Below, one piece after another: positions 15,250 through 23,771 of a stretch of DNA of 43,417 nucleotides. The DNA lies in assembly GCA_947463515.1 (NCBI GenBank), contig CANHRI010000016.1, forward strand, positions 1-43,417, in the 5' to 3' direction. Numbering within the stretch: the stretch's first letter is position 1; every line of letters starts with the position of its first letter. Origin of the DNA: Flavobacteriaceae bacterium (GTDB lineage Bacteria > Bacteroidota > Bacteroidia > Flavobacteriales > Flavobacteriaceae). The notes beneath the pieces were generated by a model. That model did not search any database, was not told where the DNA came from, and saw only the letters and a list, made by a program, of their open reading frames with translations. Both the position numbers and the translations under genes were made by a program.

Positions 15250-16356
15250 TTATACCGCTTCAAACCATTTGCCCGGTAAAGGACGCACTACGCCTTTGAG
15301 TTCCATGTTCAGCAAAAGCATAGACACTTTGGAAACAGGAAATTGACCGTGTAATGCCAATTCGTCCAAAAGCATTTTGCCGTGTTGTTGTAAAATCGTG
15401 TACAGTTGTTGCTCTTCCGAGTTTAATTCAATAAACAATTGCTTTTGAACCCCGTGCGAATTGGATTTAGTTTCTAACTCCCAGTTCAAAAGGTACATTA
15501 AATCGGCGGCACTATTGAGCAAATGTGCACGCTGGGTTTTGATCAAGGTGTTACAGCCTTGACTAAATCGATCGGTACAACGCCCCGGAACCGCAAACAC
15601 CTCCCGATTGTATTCGTTGGCCCATTGCGCAGTTATTAGCGAACCTCCTTTTTCGGCGCTTTCGATAACAATAGTGGCCTCCGACATCCCTGCAACGATA
15701 CGATTTCGTCGTACAAAATTTTCCCGATCAGGATTGGCATCACTGCGAAACTCCGTTAAGAATCCGCCGCACGCTTCCATTCGTGAACGATATTTCTTGT
15801 GGGGCTTGGGATACATTTGATTGAGTCCATGCGCCAGTACACCAATCGTTTGAAGCCCCAACTCCATAGCCGTTCGATGAGCCACAATATCCACACCATA
15901 GGCAAAGCCACTGACAATAACGGGGTTAAGTGGAGCCAAATCCTCCAATAATTTTCGGGTAAAATCAACACCATACGGCGTAATTTCTCGGGTTCCCACG
16001 ATGCTAATCATGCGTTGGGGATTCAAATCCATCTGACCTGATCCAAACAACAAGACAGGACCATCGTAACAATGCTTGAGACGTTCGGGATAATCCGACG
16101 CCATAAAATAATGCGCCGTATAGCCTTTTTGTTCCAAAAAAAGAAACTCATTTTCGGCTTTTACAAACAAATCTGGACGCTTAAACTGGCGCGCTACTTG
16201 AGAACTAAGTCCTTCTATGGCGGCAATGTGACGTGGTTTTGCATGAAAAACTTCGGCAGCCGAACCGAAACGTTTAATGAGTTTTTTGGCTAAAACGGAA
16301 CCGATTCCGTCGACCTGTAGTAAGGCCAAGGTGGCAATTAAATCTGTATGGCGCAT
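15250..16356 (-). CDS. dprA: DNA-processing protein DprA
   Basis: A 368-residue DprA/Smf, which protects incoming single-stranded DNA and loads RecA during transformation. An N-terminal helix-hairpin-helix-like region (LLQVDGIGSVLAKKLIKRFG) precedes the Rossmann-fold core with SIVGTREITPYG, VSGFAYGVDIVAHRTA, GGFLTEFRSD, FVRRNRIVAGMS and EKGGSLITAQWANEYNREVFAVPG. A C-terminal winged-helix segment (residues about 305-368) completes the usual architecture. A TACTTTTG -7 box lies upstream at 16374. It is convergent and end-to-end with the Hsp70 gene. Confidence 0.96.
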   Translation of the reverse strand: MRHTDLIATLALLQVDGIGSVLAKKLIKRFGSAAEVFHAKPRHIAAIEGLSSQVARQFKRPDLFVKAENEFLFLEQKGYTAHYFMASDYPERLKHCYDGPVLLFGSGQMDLNPQRMISIVGTREITPYGVDFTRKLLEDLAPLNPVIVSGFAYGVDIVAHRTAMELGLQTIGVLAHGLNQMYPKPHKKYRSRMEACGGFLTEFRSDANPDRENFVRRNRIVAGMSEATIVIESAEKGGSLITAQWANEYNREVFAVPGRCTDRFSQGCNTLIKTQRAHLLNSAADLMYLLNWELETKSNSHGVQKQLFIELNSEEQQLYTILQQHGKMLLDELALHGQFPVSKVSMLLLNMELKGVVRPLPGKWFEAV

Positions 16357-16373
16357 AAATTAAATTTGAAAGG

Positions 16374-16381
16374 CAAAAGTA
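16374..16381 (-). promoter_or_regulatory. Candidate -7 box (TACTTTTG) for dprA
   Basis: An exact TAnnTTTG match on the minus strand, 17 nt before the dprA ATG. A TTTG lies 24 nt further upstream (16406-16409), slightly wide for a -33 box. It is back-to-back with the promoter of the SPOR gene. Confidence 0.5.
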
Positions 16382-16424
16382 TAAAAAGGATTTGAAAAAT
16401 GTTAACAAAGTTTGTTGATAAAAT

Positions 16425-16454
16425 TTTGTTAGCGTCTCGAATTCTTTAAATTTG
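16425..16454 (+). promoter_or_regulatory. Promoter of the SPOR gene: TTTG, 18-nt spacer, TAAATTTG
   Basis: This is the best complete flavobacterial promoter in the window: -33 TTTG at 16425-16428, an 18-nt spacer, and -7 TAAATTTG at 16447-16454. The ATG of the next gene begins only 6 nt after the -7 box, so the transcript may start at or within the first codon. Confidence 0.65.
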
Positions 16455-16459
16455 CCTTT

Positions 16460-17425
16460 ATGAAGATTGAACCATATATCGCGCAATTGCTGTACCGTTA
16501 CCAATGTGTTACGGTGCCGGGATTGGGTGCCTTTCTTACGGAAACCCAGTCCGCTCAGTGGCATGGGGCCGCTCAAACCTTTTTTCCGCCCAAAAAAGTA
16601 ATTTCCTTTAATGCGTATTTAAAAAACAACGATGGCCTGTTGGCAAATCATATTGCGCAAACAGAGAAAATTCCCTACGAGGTGGCTGTAACCGGAATTG
16701 AACATGCCGTGCACGAATGGAAAATGCGTCTTCAAGAAGTGGGAACTATCGCGTTGCGTAATATTGGTGAACTTCGCTATACGGCCGATAAAAATGTAGT
16801 CTTCACGCCTCAAGAGCAGGTCAATTATTTGACAGAAGCTTTTGGACTCAGTGCGGTAATTTCACCCGCTGTACAACGGGAAGTTCTTGTGCATTTGGAA
16901 GCCGTAGCGCCAGAGATTTCCACCGAGGAAACACCCGTGATTCCATTGGTAGCTGAAAAAACAAGCGCACCGTGGTTAAAGTATGCCGCGATTTTTGTTT
17001 TCGGCGCGGGACTTTTAGGATCAGGCGGCTATTTTGGCAATCAATATTACGAAAAACAAGTGCAAGAAGCCACTTTGGCTGTACAACAAAAAGTACAAAG
17101 CCAAGTGCAACAAAAAATAGCAACCGCTACATTTCTATTGGACAACCCCATTGAAACGCTTCCCGCAGTTTCCTTATCAGTTCACCAAGAAAAATTACCC
17201 TACCATGTTGTTGCAGGCGCTTTTCGTTTGGAAGCCAATGCAGATCGTATTTTATATGAACTAAAAAAATTAGGGTTTCCTGCGCGAAAAATAGGGCCGA
17301 ACAAACACGGACTTTATCCCGTTTTGTATGGCAGTTATGCACGATACAATGAGGCCCGAAACCAAATGGAAACCGTACAAAAATCGCATAACCCTGAAGC
17401 TTGGGTGCTGATTGAAGAACTATAA
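16460..17425 (+). CDS. HU-CCDC81-like and SPOR domain membrane protein
   Basis: A 321-residue bitopic protein. Residues 1-120 match the bacterial HU-CCDC81-type domain (IEPYIAQLLYRYQCVTVPGLGAFLTE, later LRNIGELRY). One membrane span lies near 175-193 (IFVFGAGLLGSGGYFG). A Gln/Val-rich coiled linker follows (QQKVQSQVQQKIATA). A C-terminal SPOR domain (about 247-321, YHVVAGAFRLEANADRIL to WVLIEEL) should bind denuded peptidoglycan in the periplasm. A role at the division site is inferred from SPOR. The start is fixed by the conserved domain beginning at residue 3. Confidence 0.88.
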   Translation: MKIEPYIAQLLYRYQCVTVPGLGAFLTETQSAQWHGAAQTFFPPKKVISFNAYLKNNDGLLANHIAQTEKIPYEVAVTGIEHAVHEWKMRLQEVGTIALRNIGELRYTADKNVVFTPQEQVNYLTEAFGLSAVISPAVQREVLVHLEAVAPEISTEETPVIPLVAEKTSAPWLKYAAIFVFGAGLLGSGGYFGNQYYEKQVQEATLAVQQKVQSQVQQKIATATFLLDNPIETLPAVSLSVHQEKLPYHVVAGAFRLEANADRILYELKKLGFPARKIGPNKHGLYPVLYGSYARYNEARNQMETVQKSHNPEAWVLIEEL

Positions 17426-17427
17426 AG

Positions 17428-17452
17428 AATCCCATTTTTTGGGATTTTTTTT
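17428..17452 (+). terminator. Intrinsic terminator of the SPOR gene
   Basis: A 7-bp stem AATCCCA (17428-17434) and TGGGATT (17440-17446) with a T-rich loop, followed by a T-run. Confidence 0.85.
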
Positions 17453-17487
17453 GCTTTTTACCCTGCATTAAACCTTAGTGGTTTTAG

Positions 17488-17495
17488 TACCTTTG
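17488..17495 (+). promoter_or_regulatory. Candidate -7 box (TACCTTTG) for the thioesterase gene
   Basis: An exact TAnnTTTG match, 16 nt before the ATG at 17512. No clear -33 TTG at 17-23 nt. Confidence 0.55.
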
Positions 17496-17511
17496 CGGCA
17501 AAATTCATCCT

Positions 17512-18027
17512 ATGACACCGAAATATCCTGCCGATTCGTTAACCGTTTTAACCGATTTAGTGCTTCCCAGCGAAACCAATCCGTTGAATAACTTGTTTGG
17601 TGGCGAACTCTTAGCACGCATGGATCGTGCGGCAAGTATTGCCGCCCGTCGGCATTCCCGTCGTATTGTGGTGACGGCTTCTGTTAACCATGTGGCCTTT
17701 AATCGTTCGATTCCTCTTGGAAGCGTAGTGACCATTGAAGCCAAAGTATCTCGTGCTTTCACCTCTTCTATGGAAATTTACCTTGATGTGTGGATTGAAG
17801 ATCGGGAGTCTGGGATACGCACCAAAGCCAACGAAGCCATTTACACTTTTGTTGCCGTAGATGAAATGGGAAATCCTGTACCGGTCCCGCCGTTGGAACC
17901 TCAAACCGAGGAAGAACAAGCCCGTTTTGCTGCTGCTTTGCGTCGGAAACAACTGAGCTTGGTATTGGCAGGAAAAATGAAAGCCAATGATGCTACGGAG
18001 TTAAAAGCGTTATTCACTGAAAATTAA
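17512..18027 (+). CDS. Hotdog-fold acyl-CoA thioesterase
   Basis: A 171-residue cytoplasmic thioesterase of the BACH/YciA type, cleaving acyl-CoA to free acid and CoA. The signature N-x-L-x-G-G-E-L-L-x-x-M-D is present (NLFGGELLARMD, residues about 27-38), with the following helix AASIAARRHSRR and strand VVTASVNHVAF typical of this clan. A C-terminal helix (EEEQARFAAALRRKQL) probably mediates oligomerisation. It has its own -7 box and stands 50 nt ahead of the DUF3857 pair. Chain-length preference cannot be told. Confidence 0.9.
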   Translation: MTPKYPADSLTVLTDLVLPSETNPLNNLFGGELLARMDRAASIAARRHSRRIVVTASVNHVAFNRSIPLGSVVTIEAKVSRAFTSSMEIYLDVWIEDRESGIRTKANEAIYTFVAVDEMGNPVPVPPLEPQTEEEQARFAAALRRKQLSLVLAGKMKANDATELKALFTEN

Positions 18028-18076
18028 TTTTTTGTGTTTGCTTAGAATTTACTATTTTTCGCAAAAAAGTTACTTT

Positions 18077-19984
18077 GTGAAAAATCGTATTGCATTCCTA
18101 TTCGCCCTATTCGCCTTTACTTCCTTTGCCCAAAAAAATCTTGATCCTACACCAGAAGAGGTTAGCAAAGCCAAAGTTTTACGTGAAAAATACAACAAAG
18201 ACGATATTGCCGTTTTGAGCAGTATTGACGATGTGCGTTTTGATTTTAATAATCGGGATGAAAAAGTGACGGTCCGAATTGACACCAAAGAACAGCTGAT
18301 GAACATCAACCATCGAGCCGTTATTCAGAAATACGAGTTTTACGACAGTGAATCGTCCATCAATGATTTTTCATTTAAATTTAGAAATGATAAAAAAGCG
18401 CTTTTCTATGTCAATGACGAACTCTATAAAGATTCCGATTTATTTTACAATGATGCGCGGGTAAAGTACAGTACGTTGGACTTCCCCGTTCAAGGCTATA
18501 CCTACTTTTATGAGTTGACCAAAAATTACCGCGATGTCAAATACTGCACCACGTTTTATTTTCAGGATGAATTTCCTGTAGTTTCCAAAAAAATCGTGTT
18601 TACAGTTCCCAATTGGCTCGAGGTTGAATTAAAAGAATTTAACTTCAACGGATTTGCCATCCAAAAAAATGTAGTCAAACAAGACGACGAAACGGTATAC
18701 ACGTACACATTAGAAAATGCTCCCGCTTTATTTAAAGAAGAAGACGGTCCGGGGCGAACCTATTTGTATCCACATATCATGGTAATTGCCAAAGGGTACC
18801 AAAAGAACAATAAAAAAACAACTTTGTTTCAATCGCATGAGGACCTTTACCGCTGGTATGCCTCGTTGGTGGGATTGATGAAAAATGACCCGGCTGCTTT
18901 AAAGGCTAAAGTTACGGAATTGACCGAGAAAGCCACCACCGATGAAGCCAAAATCAAAGCCATTTACTATTGGGTTCAAGACAACATTCGATACATCGCT
19001 TTTGAAGACGGTATTGCTGGTTTCAAACCCGATGAAGCCCAAAATGTGTATGAAAAAAGATATGGCGATTGTAAAGGAATGGCCAATTTGATCAAAGAAA
19101 TGTTGGTGCTGGCCGGATTTGATGCCCGACTCACATGGATTGGCACCAAGCATATAGCGTATGATTATAAAACGCCTTCCTTAGCAGTCGATAATCACAT
19201 GATTTGTACGGTAATTTACAAAGGAAAACGACTCTTTTTGGATGGAACCGAAAAATACAATGCCTTAGGAGAGTATGCCGAACGCATTCAAAACAAAGAA
19301 GTGATGATTGAAGATGGTGCTAAATGCATTATCGACAAGGTCCCTTTGGGTTCGGCGACGGCCAATAAAGAGCTTTTTACGGTCCATCTTACATTGGATG
19401 GCGACCGCATGAAAGGTTCAGCGCATCGTTCGTATTTTGGGGAAAGTCGGGTATACTTTCAAAACGTGTATAATCATTTTGAAAGCAATAAAAAGAAGGA
19501 ATTACTCGATAATTATCTTGCGCGGCAAAATAAAAACATCAAAGTGGATGGCGTGAAAACATCCCATTTAGAAGCCCGTGAAGAAAAACTTACCATCGAT
19601 TATACGTTGGAAATTGCCAACAAAGTTTCTTCATTTGACAATGAGATTTATGTTGACTTGGACTTTTTAAATGAATACAAAGGGTTTCAATTGACCGATC
19701 GAAAAACCGATTATGAATTTGATTATAAAACCCATTATGAATCGCATATTCATCTAACCCTTCCCGCAGGATACAAAGTGACTAAAATGCCCGAAAACAT
19801 CATAGAAAACACACCCAATTATGACGTTAGTCTTACTTACACCTTGGAAGGCAATGTTTTGGTCTACAAAAAGAAATTTTCTTTCAAAAATGCCGTATTA
19901 AAAACAACCGATTTTGAGCCCTGGCGTGCCCTTCAAAAACGTATCGTCGAAGCCTATAATACCCAAGTAATATTAACCCAATAA
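18077..19984 (+). CDS. DUF3857 and transglutaminase-like domain exported protein
   Basis: About 635 residues. The start is taken as GTG at 18077 because a clean signal peptide (KNRIAFLFALFAFTSFAQ) begins there; an ATG at 18032 would add 15 residues. The N-terminal DUF3857 part spans about residues 40-290. The transglutaminase-like core has a full triad: Cys332 in YGDCKGMA, His374 in DNHMIC and Asp389 in LDGTEKY. A beta-rich C-terminal domain follows. Probably periplasmic; the substrate is unknown, and such folds often act as proteases or transglutaminases. The next gene starts 7 nt on and is a paralogue. Confidence 0.85.
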   Translation: MKNRIAFLFALFAFTSFAQKNLDPTPEEVSKAKVLREKYNKDDIAVLSSIDDVRFDFNNRDEKVTVRIDTKEQLMNINHRAVIQKYEFYDSESSINDFSFKFRNDKKALFYVNDELYKDSDLFYNDARVKYSTLDFPVQGYTYFYELTKNYRDVKYCTTFYFQDEFPVVSKKIVFTVPNWLEVELKEFNFNGFAIQKNVVKQDDETVYTYTLENAPALFKEEDGPGRTYLYPHIMVIAKGYQKNNKKTTLFQSHEDLYRWYASLVGLMKNDPAALKAKVTELTEKATTDEAKIKAIYYWVQDNIRYIAFEDGIAGFKPDEAQNVYEKRYGDCKGMANLIKEMLVLAGFDARLTWIGTKHIAYDYKTPSLAVDNHMICTVIYKGKRLFLDGTEKYNALGEYAERIQNKEVMIEDGAKCIIDKVPLGSATANKELFTVHLTLDGDRMKGSAHRSYFGESRVYFQNVYNHFESNKKKELLDNYLARQNKNIKVDGVKTSHLEAREEKLTIDYTLEIANKVSSFDNEIYVDLDFLNEYKGFQLTDRKTDYEFDYKTHYESHIHLTLPAGYKVTKMPENIIENTPNYDVSLTYTLEGNVLVYKKKFSFKNAVLKTTDFEPWRALQKRIVEAYNTQVILTQ

Positions 19985-19991
19985 CAATTCA

Positions 19992-22148
19992 ATGAAATTA
20001 AAATGCATTGGCTGGTTGCTGTTATGCTGTACCGCCTTAAGTTGGGGACAAACCGCTGACGAAGTTCGTCAAATGATGTGGGGTCCTGGAGACAAATACC
20101 AAAAAGTGACAACTTTTCCCGAGAAATGGAACAATGAATCGGCGGTCATTTTGTATAAAAACGAAGTGTACGATTACCATAAATTTGGGACCAATGTTAC
20201 CTATACCCGATCGATTCGTAAACGCATCAAACTGTTGGATGCTGCTGCGGTGAAGGAGTTTTCGGAATTCTCCTATAGTACCAAATTTTACTCCAATAAA
20301 GCGATGGGGTCTTTTTGGCGAAGAGGGTCAAATTTTATTGGCGTTCGCGTAATCAAACCCGATGGAAAAGCGTTGGACATCGATGCCGATAAAGAAGCCA
20401 AAGAGGTCAATAACGAGAAAAAATTAGCTATCCCTAACTTGGAAATCGGCGATATTATTGATTTTTATTTTTACTCCGTAGAACCTTTTAAATCGGTGTA
20501 TGACTATACCTTTGAGGCGGTTGAAACCCCTTTGGGAGATGTGTATCCTACAGTAGATTTGAAAATCACGTTACGCACAGAAAACGACTTCTTTGTCAAC
20601 TTCAACACCTATAACGGAGCGCCCGATTTAAAGGAAATTCCTACCGGGAAAAGCAACGATCGGTTGTATGAATTAACCGCTAGTGATCTTGCCAAAAACG
20701 AATTTCCACGATGGTTTTACCCGCTAAACGAACTCCCTTGTTACAAATTTCAGGTGATTTTTGCCCGCTCTGGAAAATTTGAACGGTTGTCGGATGGCTT
20801 TTTGTCGGAAAAGGAAAGTGTAATTAAAAAGACGGTCGCCAAGGAAGATATTTTTAATTACTACAATGAAAAATTCTATCCTGAGGGCGATATGGGACCC
20901 ATCAATAAATTCCTGAAAGACAAAACCTTTGCCTCGGATGAAGAAAAAATACAAGCCGTGTATTACTTCTGTCGTCATGAATTTTTTACCCGATACTTTG
21001 AAGGATTTGCGGTCAACGATGCCAATATCATGTACCCTTGGGGCATGTATAGTAATGTAATTTTCTTTCGCAATGAAGTTCCCTTCGTGAACTACTTTAT
21101 GCAGTTTTTGAAACGACAAGAAATCAGTTTCGATATTATCATTGCAACTCCGCGCTACAATGGATCAATCGACGACTTACTGATTCAAGAAAACGTGCGC
21201 AAAATGATTCGCGTAAACACCAAAACCCCTGTGTATTTGGAGTATTTTAATCCCTATACTGGCGCCGATCAAATTAGTTATACGATCGAAAACTCAAAAG
21301 CGTATGTGTTGGAAATTGTAAAAGGCAAACGGGTGACGGATGCTTCAACCGTAACCTTACCATCGAGTACGTACAAAGACAACCTTTCAAAAATCAAAAC
21401 GCAAGTATCGTTGGTGGATTTCAACGGATATAAAGTTACACGTGATGCCTCGTACTATGGACATTTGAAAGAATCTGAACAGGAGGACAAATTGCGTTTT
21501 TACGATTTTGTGTATGAAGATTACGAAAAATACGGGACACCCAAACTGATGGAATTGGTGCGCAACAATCGCCAACGAACCCAATACACGAAAGAATTGG
21601 AATCGCTGATTTTGAAAATGAAGGAAAAGCAAAAGGAAAATTTTGAAGACAACGTAGAAGGCGAATACGATGTTAAGGTTGATGATTATGTTTTTGCAAT
21701 CAAAAATACAGGGCGTTTTGGCAAAGAAAATGCTTTGGAAGTGAACGAAACATTTACCATTAATGCCAATTATGTGAAAAAGGCTGGGGACAAATACTTA
21801 TTAGAATTGGGGCGTTTTCTCACGTCTCAGATAGAAATTGACAAAAAAGAAATCGAGCGCAAAAACAATATTTACATGGGATACCCCCGCTCGTTTGAAA
21901 ACGAAATTATTTTCACCATTCCCGAAGGGTACAGCGTTTCGGGCTTAGACAAATTGAATAAAAAAGTAGAAAACGAAACCGGCGGATTTACTTCTACTGC
22001 CGAAGTACAAGGCAATCAATTGGTGATTAAAACCTTGAAATACTATAAAAATTACTACGAACCCAACGGCAACTGGAACAAAATGATTCAGTTTCTCGAC
22101 GCTGCGTACCAATTCACCCAAGAAAAGGTCTTGTTGAAAAAGAATTAA
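19992..22148 (+). CDS. DUF3857 exported protein with degenerate transglutaminase-like core
   Basis: A 718-residue paralogue of the preceding protein. The signal peptide (KLKCIGWLLLCCTALSWGQ) is followed by the DUF3857 part (TYTRSIRKRIKLLD, then FSEFSYSTKFYS, then LEIGDIIDFYFY). Where the upstream protein has YGDCKGMA, this one reads FFRNEVPFVNYFMQFL, with no Cys; the His and Asp motifs are also not apparent. It is therefore probably non-catalytic and may bind or assist its neighbour. The stop codon TAA is the start of a 163-nt hairpin region. Confidence 0.83.
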   Translation: MKLKCIGWLLLCCTALSWGQTADEVRQMMWGPGDKYQKVTTFPEKWNNESAVILYKNEVYDYHKFGTNVTYTRSIRKRIKLLDAAAVKEFSEFSYSTKFYSNKAMGSFWRRGSNFIGVRVIKPDGKALDIDADKEAKEVNNEKKLAIPNLEIGDIIDFYFYSVEPFKSVYDYTFEAVETPLGDVYPTVDLKITLRTENDFFVNFNTYNGAPDLKEIPTGKSNDRLYELTASDLAKNEFPRWFYPLNELPCYKFQVIFARSGKFERLSDGFLSEKESVIKKTVAKEDIFNYYNEKFYPEGDMGPINKFLKDKTFASDEEKIQAVYYFCRHEFFTRYFEGFAVNDANIMYPWGMYSNVIFFRNEVPFVNYFMQFLKRQEISFDIIIATPRYNGSIDDLLIQENVRKMIRVNTKTPVYLEYFNPYTGADQISYTIENSKAYVLEIVKGKRVTDASTVTLPSSTYKDNLSKIKTQVSLVDFNGYKVTRDASYYGHLKESEQEDKLRFYDFVYEDYEKYGTPKLMELVRNNRQRTQYTKELESLILKMKEKQKENFEDNVEGEYDVKVDDYVFAIKNTGRFGKENALEVNETFTINANYVKKAGDKYLLELGRFLTSQIEIDKKEIERKNNIYMGYPRSFENEIIFTIPEGYSVSGLDKLNKKVENETGGFTSTAEVQGNQLVIKTLKYYKNYYEPNGNWNKMIQFLDAAYQFTQEKVLLKKN

Positions 22149-22310
22149 ACCCAGATTGCGTAGTAAAACTTCGTTATGAGAGTTAAATATCTTTAAATCA
22201 GCTTATTAATTTTTAAAAAGCATAGTCTTAGCTATGGTTGAAAAAAGAAATAAATAGCTGATTTGAAAAGATTTAGCTCGGAATAGATTTTTTACTGCGT
22301 AATCTGGGTT
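22148..22310. repeat. 163-nt imperfect palindrome (long hairpin)
   Basis: The outer arms AACCCAGATT (22148-22157) and AATCTGGGTT (22301-22310) pair perfectly and extend through G-T wobbles into TAGTAAAA and TTTTTACTG. The middle arms AAATCAGCT (22195-22203) and AGCTGATTT (22256-22264) pair perfectly. The tip is CATAG (22221-22225) with CTATG (22232-22236) around TCTTAG. TTAA is present at both ends. It encodes nothing visible. It may be a miniature inverted-repeat element or a structured 3' UTR. Confidence 0.75.
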
Positions 22311-22315
22311 AAAGC

Positions 22316-22341
22316 AAAGCGCTCTTCGGGGCGCTTTTTTT
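22316..22341 (+). terminator. Intrinsic terminator with TTCG tetraloop
   Basis: The 9-bp stem AAAGCGCTC (22316-22324) and GGGCGCTTT (22329-22337), with one T-G pair, closes a TTCG loop and is followed by a T-run. It ends the DUF3857 operon after the long hairpin. Confidence 0.92.
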
Positions 22342-22378
22342 ATACGGCAGCAAGAACGTTGTGCCCCGTTACACGCGC

Positions 22379-22441
22379 GGTCCCGTCATCCGTTTCAATC
22401 TGCTCCGCTGCGCTCCACAGGATTTCCACTACTACCGGGGC
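22379..22441 (-). repeat. GC-rich intergenic element, copy 2
   Basis: On the minus strand TAGTGGAAATCC (22431-22420) matches copy 1 exactly over 12 bases. A different inner hairpin region, rich in GAGC and GCGGAGC, follows. Then comes GATTGAAACGGA (22400-22389), one base different from copy 1, and GGACC. GCCCCG (from 22363) and CGGGGC (22436-22441) could close the whole element with an outer stem. The rest of the gene-free stretch 22342-22516 shows nothing else I can name. Confidence 0.6.
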
Positions 22442-22516
22442 TGTATCGGCGTTTTATTTTCAAAGAGGAATAAATATAGTGCTTTTTTACAATAAGCGCT
22501 TTTTAAACGCTGCTGC

Positions 22517-23767
22517 CTATCGTTTTAACCACGGTGAAGGATTGACATAACTCGCGTTTTGTGAAATCATAAACCGCAATACCGCCTTGCCGTCGGCGTC
22601 GGTTTTTACACGACCCAACGATTGTTTGGCGCTAACGTTTTCGCCTTCTGTTACAGAGACCGAGCTCAAGTTATGGTAGATGGTAAAATAATCCCCGTGC
22701 TTGATCAATACGGCAAACTTGTTTCCAATCTTCTGAATTTGAGCTACTTCACCTTTGAAAACAGCGCGTACATTGGCGTTGGCATCGGTAGTAATATCAA
22801 TACCACTGTTATGCACCACAAGCGATTTGTACACGGGATGCGGTTGGTCTCCAAACCCGAGGCTAATCACCCCACGCTCCACAGGCCATGGTAAACTTCC
22901 GCGATTGGCTTTGAAATTGTCGGAAATGATTTTTCCTTCGGGCGTCAACACGATTTTGGTTGAAGACTCGATTTTTTTGGTTTCAGCAGCGGTAGTTGTT
23001 TTCGGATTGGCTTTGGCTTTGGCGGCCGCGGCTTTCCGGTTGGATTCAGCGATGGCTTCCCGAATCAATTTTTGAATTTGAGCGTCAATTTTGCGCGACT
23101 CTTGTTCTTTTTTACGAATCTCAGCGGCTAATTGTTTTTTATTCTTTTTGAGACTATTGGCTAATTTCTCTTGCTCTTGGCGTTCTTTTTCTAAATCTTC
23201 GCGCTGTTTTTGTTGCTCGGCCAACAAGACTTCTTTTTCCTCTTTTTGTTTATTGAGTTCGGTATAATGGTTGGCCAATTTATCGGTTTTATCCTTGATT
23301 TCTTGCCCTTGCATTTTCCGATACCCCGCATATTGCTTCATATATTGCAAGCGTTTGTAGGCCTGAGTAAAATTTTCTGAAGACAATAAAAACATGGCGC
23401 GGCTATGCTGGGAGCGGCTTTTATAGGATTTGAGAATCATTTCGGCATAATCCTTTTTCAGGATTTCCAAATCTTTTTTCAAGCGATTGATTTCGAGTTG
23501 ATTCAGGTAAATATTGTCGTTGAGAATTTTGGTCTGCTTGGTGGTGGTGTTAATCAACTTTTCTTTGAGCCCAATCTTTTCCTTTTGGATATCCAACAAC
23601 TTGGTCACCGATTTTTCTTTGGAACGCACTTCTTGCAATAGGCGTTCTTTTTCGATGATTTCCTGTTGCAACTTTGCTTTGCGTTGTTCCAACTCTTCTT
23701 GGGTGAGCTGGGCTGTGGCCAAAACCGTGCATAACAAGGCGATAAGAGTACTAAACTTGTGCGACAT
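22517..23767 (-). CDS. EnvC-like murein hydrolase activator (coiled coil plus degenerate LytM/M23 domain)
   Basis: About 416 residues. An upstream ATG (23785) would add six residues before the signal peptide SHKFSTLIALLCTVLATAQ, so 23767 is preferred. A long coiled coil (residues about 20-240) is followed by a Lys/Ala-rich linker and a C-terminal M23 domain (about 300-416). The domain keeps HNSGID and YHNL, but the last metal-binding His motif reads LRFMI instead of L-H-F/Y-E-x. As in EnvC, that suggests a non-hydrolytic activator of a cell-wall amidase in the periplasm. It is the last gene of the 28.9-22.5 kb minus operon, starting 4 nt after the DUF4292 gene. Confidence 0.9.
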   Translation of the reverse strand: MSHKFSTLIALLCTVLATAQLTQEELEQRKAKLQQEIIEKERLLQEVRSKEKSVTKLLDIQKEKIGLKEKLINTTTKQTKILNDNIYLNQLEINRLKKDLEILKKDYAEMILKSYKSRSQHSRAMFLLSSENFTQAYKRLQYMKQYAGYRKMQGQEIKDKTDKLANHYTELNKQKEEKEVLLAEQQKQREDLEKERQEQEKLANSLKKNKKQLAAEIRKKEQESRKIDAQIQKLIREAIAESNRKAAAAKAKANPKTTTAAETKKIESSTKIVLTPEGKIISDNFKANRGSLPWPVERGVISLGFGDQPHPVYKSLVVHNSGIDITTDANANVRAVFKGEVAQIQKIGNKFAVLIKHGDYFTIYHNLSSVSVTEGENVSAKQSLGRVKTDADGKAVLRFMISQNASYVNPSPWLKR

Positions 23768-23771
23768 GGGC

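Noticed and set aside
22148..22310. Insertion sequence remnant
   Set aside because: It has inverted ends but no transposase fragment and only 163 nt; I list it as an unexplained palindrome instead.
22359..22550. A 63-codon open frame on the plus strand
   Set aside because: It runs through the GC-rich element and into the end of the EnvC-like gene, has no family resemblance and no start context.
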